From Gambelia wislizenii (lineage: Eukaryota > Chordata > Lepidosauria > Squamata > Crotaphytidae): a DNA stretch of 64,000 nt. A program made the position numbers and the translations under genes. The stretch is from assembly GCA_030847615.1 (NCBI GenBank), contig JAUMIR010000004.1, forward strand, positions 273,071,501 to 273,135,500, written 5' to 3'. The notes under the pieces are model-generated. The model was not told the DNA's origin. It was given only the letters and a program-made list of their open reading frames with translations, and searched no databases. Each line of letters starts with the position of its first letter. Within the stretch, counting starts at the first letter, position 1. Shown in pieces: positions 32,456 through 39,949 of this stretch.

Positions 32456-33360
32456 TAGCCTACTTTACCAGGCATAAAATATATTGCAGGGTGGGGAATT
32501 TCCCAGGACTGGGGGGCTGCACGATCCCATTATCGAGGATCTTTTCATGTCCCCAGCATCCTGATATACACAATAAGCTCACTCTGTTCAGTAGGGTCAT
32601 ACAATGTTCTGTTTAGCATTTTCAGTAGGGTGGAGTGGCTCCTATGAGAAAGTGGGGAGCAGAAGTCCACTCCTCCCCAGCCCAATTGCATGTGTCAAAA
32701 TGGGTCTACATTTTCTGAGCTTGCACAAGCACCTTTTGTGCAAGTGGTTCTTCATAAGCAGTAAAAGTGAAGGAGGGGAGATGGCAGCAATGGACCCTTC
32801 TGGCCGAGTAGGAGAGAAAAGAAAGCTTCAATGTCAGAACAGTCATGATCGTGTTGATTGTGGTAGGTGGAGAATGGTTAAAGGAACGAATGAATGAAAG
32901 GCGAGTGAGTGACCAAGGAGGCAGGGATGAAGAATGAAGGAATAGAAAGAGGTAACACCATCAACATGGGTGCCTGGCCAAGGATGAGGATGATGGTGAT
33001 GAGACAGTCTCTCTCAGACAATGGGTCTCAATTCTGGAGTTTTGGGGAGTTGATACAGATGACCTGAAGGAGGCTTCATGCCTTAACCTGGCTATATCAA
33101 GAACAATTATTGATATAGCCAGGTTAAGCCAATCAAACCTAGTGCAGCAAACCCATAGCACATCTTGAGTAATTTCATATGCACTACATTACACAGGTCC
33201 AGCTACTTTTAAAATCACTGGTTATGAGGGTAATAATGGAAATTTTTGGAAGACACAGACTCCACATCATCATGCTTGCAAGACTATTCTCTCCAAAATT
33301 AGCATGTTACTTGGGGAAGTTGAATTGGACATTGGTGATAACCAATTAGAGGACCAGATC
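32456..33360. other. No gene; 19-bp perfect hairpin at 33082-33128
   Basis: The hairpin arms CTTAACCTGGCTATATCAA (33082-33100) and its exact reverse complement (33110-33128) flank a 9-nt loop. Otherwise nothing recognisable up to the LTR retrotransposon. Confidence 0.5.
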
Positions 33361-33689
33361 TGTGATGTACTCAGAACACAAACTCAGGGTTCTTCAATAA
33401 AACTCTTTATTGGAAGAGTAGCTTGTGTAAGGAACCATTGCAAAGCTGCTACTGAAGTAAATGTAAACTATCCAGAGATAATAAGGCATCAAGCGTGAGA
33501 ACAGACACGGGGGAGCAAAAGTAGCTGGGGAGCGTGGCCTTGAGTTCCCGGTAGGACTTGCGTTACCATGCCAACCAGGAGGCCTGGCTCACTTCTCAGG
33601 CATTCCAAAATCCTGAGAAAATACTAGCTACATGTCAGGGCCTCCATGAATTCCACTCCAATGCCCAGAATTCAGGGATGAGCCTGACA
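33361..33689 (-). repeat. 3' LTR, 329 bp
   Basis: On the minus strand it runs from TGTCAGGCTCATCCC to GTACATCACA. U3 is about 33689-33454, R starts at about 33453, and the polyadenylation signal AATAAA is at 33411-33406. The internal side abuts the purine-rich CAGGGGGGCAGTA. Confidence 0.93.
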
Positions 33690-33723
33690 TACTGCCCCCC
33701 TGAAGACCAACCCTCCCCCTTTC
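33690..33723 (-). other. Polypurine tract region
   Basis: Between the pol stop and the 3' LTR the minus strand has GAAAGGGGGAGGG and then CAGGGGGGCAGTA directly against TGTCAGG. The latter is the likely plus-strand DNA primer. Confidence 0.7.
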
Positions 33724-36700
33724 TCAGCCCGGCTTATCGGGAAAGCGGGCATGAAACTTTCGCAATAAGCGTTTGGCATTGACATGCTCAGAAGCAACCC
33801 ACTCTGCATGGCCCAAAGGCAGGTGTTTCCACTTTACCAAATACTGTAACCCTCCCCGGTGAAGTCTAGAGTCCAGAATCTCAGAAATTTCAAAATGTTG
33901 GTCTTGATCCACCAGGATCGGCTGAGGAGCAGGTTCTGGAGCCGGGTGGTGTTTGTCCGGAGGGCTCACGGGCTTGAGCAGGCTGGAATGAAACACAGGA
34001 TGTACATGACGGTACAACTTAGGCAAAGACAGTTCAAAAGCCACAGGATTTATCATCCTAACAACACGAAAAGGTCCGATGTATTTGGCTCCCAACTTTT
34101 TTGAGGGTTGGGGACACTTAAGGAATTTGGTGGACAAATAAACCATATCTCCCACTGCATATCTGGGGGAAGGGTCCCGTTTCTGATCAGCATAATGTTT
34201 GTAGCGTGCTTTGGCAAAGTCCAAGGCCGAGATTACATGAGGCCACGCATCCCTGACCTTTTGACTCCACTGGGAGACCGAAACGGGGTCAGAGTTGGGA
34301 GACCCCTCCAACAAGGGGAGGGGACCGAAATCATGCCCAGACACAACCTTGAACGGCGAGAGCCCAGTGCTCTGGTGAGTGGCATTATTGTAGGCCACTT
34401 CAGCAAAAGGTAGAAGATCAACCCAATCAGATTGTTGGAAATTCACATAGCACCTTAGGTATTGTTCCAGAGTCTGGTTCGTTCGTTCCGATTGTCCATC
34501 CGATTGGGGATGATGGGAGCTGCTGAGACCAAGCTCCACCCCTAGAAGGTTTGTGAAAGCCTTCCAAAACTGCGAAGTAAATTGTGCCCCCCGATCCGAC
34601 ACAATCTTGGCCGGAATGCCATGAATCCGATAAATATGCTGAATGAACAATTTGGCTAGTTGGGAGGCTGTGGGGAGCTTCTTACAGGCCACAAAATGCG
34701 CTTGCTTGGAAAACAAATCAGTCACAACCCAAATAACCGTCTTTTTCCTACTCTCTGGCAAATCCACAATAAAATCCATGCTAATGACCTCCCAGGGCTT
34801 GTTTGGGGTAGGTAGGGGGTGGAGCAAACCTTTGGGCTTCCCTGACCCCCCTTTTGACACTGCACAAGTGGTACACCCCTTTACATAATCCTCCACCTCC
34901 TTCCTCATGCGGGGCCACCAAAATTGTCTGCGGGCCAAATGTAAAGTTTTGAGATACCCAAAATGTCCCGCACTCTTGACATCATGGCACTGTTTGAGAA
35001 TACTCGCTCTCAAGACCTCAGGAACATACAGGCGATCCCCTTTCCAGGCCACCCCCTCCTTCACAGTTACCTCATTGGGGTGAGCCAGGAACCACTGGTC
35101 CCGGGGCAGTTCCGAGGCCAATTGAGCATGCCACCCTCCTTCCTCCCCTTGAGAAACAGTGGGCGTGGCAGAGCCATCTGCCGTAGGGGTCACCACCTGG
35201 GTCCCCGGATCGGGGGAAGGCGGGTCGGGGTTCAAGGGCTGTGGCACCGGTCCCTGCGCCAAGGGTGAATCACCGCCACTTTCAGTAGGACCCGGCACCT
35301 GAGCAGGGCTATCAGTGAATTTCTGTTCTTTGGCTTTGCTCCGAGTGAGGACGGCTAGTCCCAAGTGGGAAGGAGAAAAAACGGTATCAATGACCTCCTT
35401 GCGCTTACTCTCATGCTGTGGTAGCCTGGACAAAGCGTCAGCCAGAAAATTCCTTTTCCCCGGGATAAATTTCAAGGTGAAATTAAATCGGTAAAAGAAA
35501 CTGGCCCACCTGACCTGCTTGGGGCTCAAACGCCTAGGGGTAGCCAATACTTCCAAATTTTTATGATCAGTCCAAACTTCAAACGGTTTGGGTGAGCCCT
35601 CCAGTAGGTGGCGCCATGTCTCTAGTGCCAACTTGATAGCACCTGCCTCTTTCTCCCACACTGGCCAATTTCGTTCCGTGTCATTGAACTTTCTGGATAA
35701 ATAGGCACATGGCCTCAAATCCCCGTCCTCCCCCTTTTGCAACAACACCCCACCCATAGCCACATCAGATGCGTCCACTTGGACCACGAAAGGTTGGGAG
35801 GGGTCGGGGTGTTTGAGAATAGGTTCAGAAGTGAAAAGGGATTTCAATTTGTCAAATGCTTGTTGGCACTGTGGTGACCACACAATTTTTTGGGGAGGTT
35901 TGTTCCCTTTACCGTGCTTGGAACCTTTGGTTTTCCCTTCTTTGGTTTTTAACAAATCTGTCAGGGGGAGGGCTACCGACGCAAAGTCAGGGATGAAGGA
36001 CCGATAAAAATTAGCAAACCCCAGGAAGCTCTGCAACTGTTTCCTGGTTCTAGGGGCTTCCCATGCCAAGACCCCCTTAACCTTTTCTGGGTCCATTTCA
36101 ATCCCTTTGTTTGAGATGCGGTACCCTAGATAATCTAGACGGCTTTGGTGGAACTCACACTTGGACATTTTCGCATACAGATGATTTTCCCCCAACCTGG
36201 TAAGCACCTTTTTCACCAGTTTCACATGGGACGTGTAGTCCTCCGAATAAATCAACACATCATCAAGGTACACCAACACCCCTTTGTACAAAAATTCACG
36301 TAACACATCATTAATCAAGTTCTGAAAAATGCCAGGGGCCCCTTTGAGGCCGAAAGGCATGACGAGGAACTCAAAAGCCCCTAGGGGGCAATTAAATGCA
36401 GTCTTCCACTCGTCCCCCTCCCGAATCCGTACTCTGTAGTAGGCCTCTCGTAGATCCAGCTTCGTGAAAATCTTCCCTTTGGAGAGATGGGCTAATATGT
36501 CCTTCATCAAGGGCAGGGGGTACTGGTTGGAGACACTAATAGCGTTTAGCCCTCTGTAATCCTGAATCAAACGAAGCCCGCCATCAGCCTTGCGCCTAAA
36601 CATCACCGGGGCCCCCACAGGCGAGGTTGAGGGCCTAATGAACCCTCGGGCTAAGTTCTTATCTATGAACTCTCGGAGCGCCTCCATTTCAGCTGGTGTC

Positions 36701-37410
36701 ATAGAATAAATGCGAGGTTTGGGCAGGCTGGACTCCGAGAGTATCTCAATGGCACAGTCAAAAGGCCGGTGGGGTGGCAAAATGTCACATTCCTTCTCCT
36801 CAAACACATATTGCCACGCCTTGTACTCCACTGGCAACCCTTTCAGCTCCCCTTTTACTAAGGCAGTTGTGTAATTCTGCGGCTTATCCACCAGGGGGCC
36901 CCCGTCCCCTGGGGATCCTCCCCCCGCCCCGTGCTCCTTGATACACAACGGGTCTGCAAAAGTCAGTGTTTCTTTTATCCAGTCTATGGAGGGGTTGTGG
37001 TACTTTAGCCAGTTCAGACCCACAACTGCCGCAGGGACTAATCCTGGAGCAATCACAAACTGCAGTTCCTCCTGGTGGTTGCCCATCCTCATGTGCATGG
37101 GACCAGTTATGCGCCGGGCGGGGCCCCCCTTCATCATCCCCCCATCCATCTGAGACAGCCACACGGGCTTGTCCAGCTTAACAGTATCAACGTTTAGTTC
37201 ACTGACTAAGGAGGGATGAATAAGTACTTGGGTACAACCAGAGTCAATCATTAACATAACTTTGCGGGTGGGGCCCTCCCCTCCAACCCCCACTCGAGCT
37301 TTGATAAAGAACGGGCCCTTCACTCCACTCACCACGGCATCCGGGCGCCCTTCCGGATTAGCCCGCCCTCGGGCGCTCAGTAGGGCGGGCTGGGCCCGTT
37401 TCCCGCCGGC
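33724..37410 (-). CDS. pol: Pol polyprotein: protease, RT, RNase H, integrase, chromodomain
   Basis: The open frame begins after a stop at 37411-37413, overlaps gag and is entered by -1 frameshifting near 37398. It has no ATG start of its own. Numbering from 37335 gives 1203 residues. Aspartic protease: IDSGCT (D31). Reverse transcriptase: about 205-385, with LDLREAYY and YLDD (356-359). RNase H: D521, E563 or E566, TDHKNL (D590), ADALSR (D633). Then a proline-rich spacer (about 675-730). Integrase: HHCC finger (H784, H791, C821, C824) and DD35E core (D854, D914, E950), then GPY/F-like KYIGPFRV. Chromodomain: FEISEILDSR to WVASEHV (about 1148-1185). All catalytic residues are present and there are no internal stops. 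Chromodomains in this clade direct integration to marked chromatin. Confidence 0.95.
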   Translation of the reverse strand, partial: AGGKRAQPALLSARGRANPEGRPDAVVSGVKGPFFIKARVGVGGEGPTRKVMLMIDSGCTQVLIHPSLVSELNVDTVKLDKPVWLSQMDGGMMKGGPARRITGPMHMRMGNHQEELQFVIAPGLVPAAVVGLNWLKYHNPSIDWIKETLTFADPLCIKEHGAGGGSPGDGGPLVDKPQNYTTALVKGELKGLPVEYKAWQYVFEEKECDILPPHRPFDCAIEILSESSLPKPRIYSMTPAEMEALREFIDKNLARGFIRPSTSPVGAPVMFRRKADGGLRLIQDYRGLNAISVSNQYPLPLMKDILAHLSKGKIFTKLDLREAYYRVRIREGDEWKTAFNCPLGAFEFLVMPFGLKGAPGIFQNLINDVLREFLYKGVLVYLDDVLIYSEDYTSHVKLVKKVLTRLGENHLYAKMSKCEFHQSRLDYLGYRISNKGIEMDPEKVKGVLAWEAPRTRKQLQSFLGFANFYRSFIPDFASVALPLTDLLKTKEGKTKGSKHGKGNKPPQKIVWSPQCQQAFDKLKSLFTSEPILKHPDPSQPFVVQVDASDVAMGGVLLQKGEDGDLRPCAYLSRKFNDTERNWPVWEKEAGAIKLALETWRHLLEGSPKPFEVWTDHKNLEVLATPRRLSPKQVRWASFFYRFNFTLKFIPGKRNFLADALSRLPQHESKRKEVIDTVFSPSHLGLAVLTRSKAKEQKFTDSPAQVPGPTESGGDSPLAQGPVPQPLNPDPPSPDPGTQVVTPTADGSATPTVSQGEEGGWHAQLASELPRDQWFLAHPNEVTVKEGVAWKGDRLYVPEVLRASILKQCHDVKSAGHFGYLKTLHLARRQFWWPRMRKEVEDYVKGCTTCAVSKGGSGKPKGLLHPLPTPNKPWEVISMDFIVDLPESRKKTVIWVVTDLFSKQAHFVACKKLPTASQLAKLFIQHIYRIHGIPAKIVSDRGAQFTSQFWKAFTNLLGVELGLSSSHHPQSDGQSERTNQTLEQYLRCYVNFQQSDWVDLLPFAEVAYNNATHQSTGLSPFKVVSGHDFGPLPLLEGSPNSDPVSVSQWSQKVRDAWPHVISALDFAKARYKHYADQKRDPSPRYAVGDMVYLSTKFLKCPQPSKKLGAKYIGPFRVVRMINPVAFELSLPKLYRHVHPVFHSSLLKPVSPPDKHHPAPEPAPQPILVDQDQHFEISEILDSRLHRGGLQYLVKWKHLPLGHAEWVASEHVNAKRLLRKFHARFPDKPG
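37345..37404 (-). promoter_or_regulatory. -1 ribosomal frameshift signal with predicted pseudoknot
   Basis: On the minus strand the heptamer G GGA AAC (37404-37398, gag frame) is followed by a 6-nt spacer GGGCCC. A perfect 10-bp stem comes next: AGCCCGCCCT (37391-37382) with AGGGCGGGCT (37369-37360). The loop contains GCGCCC (37376-37371), which pairs with GGGCGC at 37350-37345, giving an H-type pseudoknot (L1 5 nt, L2 1 nt, L3 9 nt). Pol is in the -1 frame. PEG10 uses the same heptamer, per established work. Confidence 0.85.
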
Positions 37411-38909
37411 TCAGCGTCGGAGGAGTAGGACCCACTATCCTCGGGATCATCTGAGGACTCCCCTGCCGCCTGGCCCGCTGCCAGGGCCCTGGCCGTCGCC
37501 CTGGTCTTGGGTTTGGAGGGCGTCTTGGAGGACCCGGATCTCCCCTCGCTCCGCGCTGGCTTGGCGGCGGCGGGTTGCTCCCGTGGGCTCCTCTCTGGGC
37601 ACTCCGCTATGCGGTGTCCGCTCCTCCCACAATGCAGGCACAGACCCTTTCTCATCCTTCGCTCACGTTCGGTCTCTCCGGTGGTGCCTCCCCCCGAGCG
37701 TGCCGTCTTGGTCTTCTTCCCGGGGGCCCCAGCGGATTTCCCCTCCGTCCCAGCCTGGCGGCGCAACATCTTAATGCTGGCCTTCACCGACTCCACTTCC
37801 CCAGCCAGCCGTATCCACCCCATGAGGGTTTCGGGGTCTCCCTGGAACTTGGCCCACTCTAGAATGTCAGGGTTCAGGCCCTCCTGGAAAAACTGCACCT
37901 TGACCTCCTCTGGCCACTCCGGTACTTGGCTGGCTAGGCGGCGGAACTCAGCTGCGTACTCGGCCACGGGCATCGTGCCTTGCTTCAGGCTCCTAAGCTT
38001 GCTTCGAGCCCGCTTCCCTCTTAAGGGATCGTCAAACTGGGCCCTGAGAGCCATCAGGAACTCTTGGTAATTACCCAGTTCAGGGGCTCCCATATCATAC
38101 AGACCCACCAACCACTGAGCCGCCTCTCCCTCCAGTTGGTTGGACACATACTGCACTTTCTCAGCCTCAGACTGGAACTCCCCTTCCCACTGGGTCATGT
38201 AACTCACCACTTGAGTCATGAAGTAGGGTAGTTTTGCTGGATCCCCATCGAACTTCGCCTTCAGGTGCCGGTGTTTCCAGCCCCGGGGTCGCTCCTGCGG
38301 CTCAACCGGGCCAGCCCCCACCGGGGGAGCCGGTCCAGGAGCCGGCAGGCCAGGTACAGCTGGGGGCTGAGCGGGGACTCCATCCCCGGGTGCCTGGGCA
38401 GCCGCAGGTGGCGCTGGGGGAGGCTGGGCCCCTCCGGGTGCTGGTGGAGCTGGAGGGGTTCTGTGCAGGAGTTCTAGGAGCACCTCCCGTATCTCACCCA
38501 TTTGCTGTTTCAGTTGAAGAACCTCGGTTCCAACTTCTGCCAAGGAAAACTTCGCTTCTGGCTCTCTAGGCCCCTCACCCTGGGGTCTGTCCCACCGGGA
38601 CCGGCGGTCTTCTCGGCGTCCGGCCCCTGCCCATGGCCAGGCAGGGCCTAAAACCTCTCGCACTGGAGTGCCGAAGCTTGGCAGGCTGCCCCTCCCTGGA
38701 GCCAGCTCCATCCCCAGCTCCCAGGGCTCAGTGGAGGGTCGAAATACTGCAGCCCTCCGGCGGTCTCGGTCCCGGCTGGTGCCTTCAGCTGCGGCAGCTA
38801 CAGCACCCCCCTCTGCCCCGGCCTCCTGCTTCGAGGCCTCGGCTTCTCTGGCGCTGGCTGCAATCAGATCTTGGTCCGTCTGTGTGCCAGTCTCTGCGTC
38901 GTCAGACAT
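37377..38909 (-). CDS. gag: Gag structural polyprotein
   Basis: This gene encodes 510 residues from the first ATG of the frame (38909, MSDDAETG); an upstream in-frame GTG at 38927 is an unlikely start. Layout: an acidic, Ala/Glu-rich N-terminus, then a short heptad-like helix (EVLQLKQQMGEIREVLLELL, about 125-144) and a proline-rich linker (about 150-205). The capsid-like helical region follows (KFDGDPAKLPYFMTQVVSYM, EGEAAQWLVGLYD, YAAEFRRLASQVPEW, VQFFQEGLN). Next comes a basic stretch and one CCHC zinc knuckle, CLHCGRSGHRIAEC (about 424-437). This is the gag plan of sushi-type elements, the lineage from which the mammalian PEG10/RTL genes were domesticated. Gag assembles the particle and binds RNA. 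The frame ends at 37377, just past the frameshift heptamer. Confidence 0.93.
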   Translation of the reverse strand: MSDDAETGTQTDQDLIAASAREAEASKQEAGAEGGAVAAAAEGTSRDRDRRRAAVFRPSTEPWELGMELAPGRGSLPSFGTPVREVLGPAWPWAGAGRREDRRSRWDRPQGEGPREPEAKFSLAEVGTEVLQLKQQMGEIREVLLELLHRTPPAPPAPGGAQPPPAPPAAAQAPGDGVPAQPPAVPGLPAPGPAPPVGAGPVEPQERPRGWKHRHLKAKFDGDPAKLPYFMTQVVSYMTQWEGEFQSEAEKVQYVSNQLEGEAAQWLVGLYDMGAPELGNYQEFLMALRAQFDDPLRGKRARSKLRSLKQGTMPVAEYAAEFRRLASQVPEWPEEVKVQFFQEGLNPDILEWAKFQGDPETLMGWIRLAGEVESVKASIKMLRRQAGTEGKSAGAPGKKTKTARSGGGTTGETERERRMRKGLCLHCGRSGHRIAECPERSPREQPAAAKPARSEGRSGSSKTPSKPKTRATARALAAGQAAGESSDDPEDSGSYSSDAEPAGNGPSPPY

Positions 38910-38963
38910 TGCAGGCAAAGGCTCCACAGTTTCAGGACAGAGGAAAAAAAAATAAAAGTAGTG

Positions 38964-38975
38964 AGTAGCAGCTTT
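38964..38975 (-). other. Self-primer binding site
   Basis: On the minus strand AAAGCTGCTACT lies one base inside the 5' LTR boundary. It is the exact reverse complement of AGTAGCAGCTTT within the LTR (39069-39058; also 33453-33442). No TGG-starting tRNA complement follows the LTR. In the Tf1/sushi group the RNA 5' end folds back to such a site and, after cleavage, primes minus-strand DNA synthesis (known for Tf1, 11 nt). Here the match is 12 nt. Confidence 0.8.
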
Positions 38976-38976
38976 C

Positions 38977-39291
38977 TGTGATGTACTCAGAACACAAACT
39001 CAGGGTTCTTCAATAAAACTCTTTATTGGAAGAGTAGCTTGTGTAAGGAACCATTGCAAAGCTGCTACTGAAGTAAATGTAAACTATCCAGAGATAATAA
39101 GGCATCAAGCGTGAGAACAGACACGGGGGAGCAAAAGTAGCTGGGGAGCGTGGCCTTGAGTTCCCGGTAGGACTTGCGTTACCATGCCAACCAGGAGGCC
39201 TGGCTCACTTCTCAGGCATTCCAAAATCCTGAGAAAATACTAGCTACATGTCAGGGCCTCCATGAATTCCACTCCAATGCCCAGAATTCAG
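38977..39291 (-). repeat. 5' LTR (outer 14 bp missing)
   Basis: It is identical at every compared base to 33361-33675. Minus-strand landmarks are a TATA-like TATTAT (39099-39094), a predicted start with TTCAGTAGC around 39069, and AATAAA in the R/U5 part. The outer end stops at CTGAATTCTG, where the 3' LTR continues 14 bp to TGTCAGG. Confidence 0.93.
39069..39099 (-). promoter_or_regulatory. Predicted LTR core promoter
   Basis: TATTAT (39099-39094) lies 30 bp upstream of an initiator-like TCAGT whose A (39069) would be the first RNA base. The same start is independently predicted by the self-priming complementarity (39058-39069). A start site is inferred, not observed. Confidence 0.55.
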
Positions 39292-39434
39292 AATTCTGTT
39301 CATCCCAAAATGTAAAGAAGTGATTCAAGGAATTTCATTTGTCAAATTGATCATTTGTGATATAATATTATTTTATATTGAGTTTGTCACCTGCCTTTTA
39401 ATGTTTGTTGTAAATGGTTAAAGATTTATATATA

Positions 39435-39663
39435 CAGTTGTCCCGTCATATTCACTGGGGTTTCGTTCCAGGACCCCCCATGGATACCAAAATCCGTGAA
39501 TACTCAAGACCCATTATATGCAATGGCATAGCAAAATGGTGTCCCTTATATAAGATGGCAAAATCAAGGTTTGCTTTTTGGATTATTATTTTTTAAGAAT
39601 ATTTTCAAGCCATGAATACTTAAATCCGTGGATAGTAAGTCCGTGAATATGGTGGGACAACTG
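39435..39663. mobile_element. Tigger-type MITE, copy e
   Basis: The termini are CAGTTGTCCCGTCATATTC and GAATATGGTGGGACAACTG, near-perfect inverted repeats with TA on both sides. The internal marker GGATACCAAAATCCGTGAAT is present. Confidence 0.85.
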
Positions 39664-39667
39664 TAAG

Positions 39668-39670
<3 letters not shown>

Positions 39671-39700
<30 letters not shown>
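39671..39700 (+). repeat. (GT)15 microsatellite
   Basis: Fifteen uninterrupted GT dinucleotides lie between two Tigger MITEs. Confidence 0.95.
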
Positions 39701-39704
<4 letters not shown>

Positions 39705-39718
39705 ACCAATAGGGACTA

Positions 39719-39943
39719 CAGTGGGCCCTCTGTATCTATTGGGATTTGGTTCTAGGACCCCTGGATACCAAAATCCATGGATGCTCAAGTCCCACTATAT
39801 ACATTAGCATAATAAAGTGTCATCCCTTATATAAAGTGGCAAACAGCAAGGTTTGCTTTTGAGAATTTTTCCCCCTGACTATTTTTGTGCCACGGTTGGT
39901 TGAATCCATGGATGCAGAACCCACAGATACAGTTGGTCAACTG
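39719..39943. mobile_element. Tigger-type MITE, copy f
   Basis: It starts CAGTGGGCCCTCTGTATC and ends GATACAGTTGGTCAACTG, with TA on both sides. It shares CTTATATAAAGTGGCAAA with copies e and g. Confidence 0.85.
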
Positions 39944-39949
39944 TACTTA

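Larger units (their letters stand above)
33361..39291 (-). mobile_element. Full-length Ty3/gypsy chromodomain retrotransposon (Tf1/sushi-like)
   Basis: This is a 5.93-kb element read on the minus strand. Order: 5' LTR (38977-39291), self-primer binding site, gag, -1 frameshift signal, pol (protease, reverse transcriptase, RNase H, integrase, chromodomain), polypurine tract, 3' LTR (33361-33689). Both coding frames are open and the LTRs are identical over the 315 bp they share, so insertion was recent. The 5' LTR lacks the outermost 14 bp present in the 3' LTR, and no target duplication is visible (AGATC left, AATTC right). Two-frame gag/pol with a chromodomain places it with vertebrate sushi-type chromoviruses. 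Confidence 0.97.

Noticed and set aside
37507..38070. 187-codon plus-strand frame, and other plus-strand frames at 37262-38968
   Set aside because: They lie opposite gag in GC-rich sequence and have no family motifs; the minus-strand gag/pol frames explain the region.
38964..38976. tRNA primer binding site after the 5' LTR
   Set aside because: No TGG-type tRNA 3'-end complement is present; the 12-nt match to the LTR itself is a better explanation.
33361..39291. Endogenous retrovirus with envelope
   Set aside because: There is no third ORF after the chromodomain; the pol stop is 34 bp from the 3' LTR, so this is an envelope-less retrotransposon.
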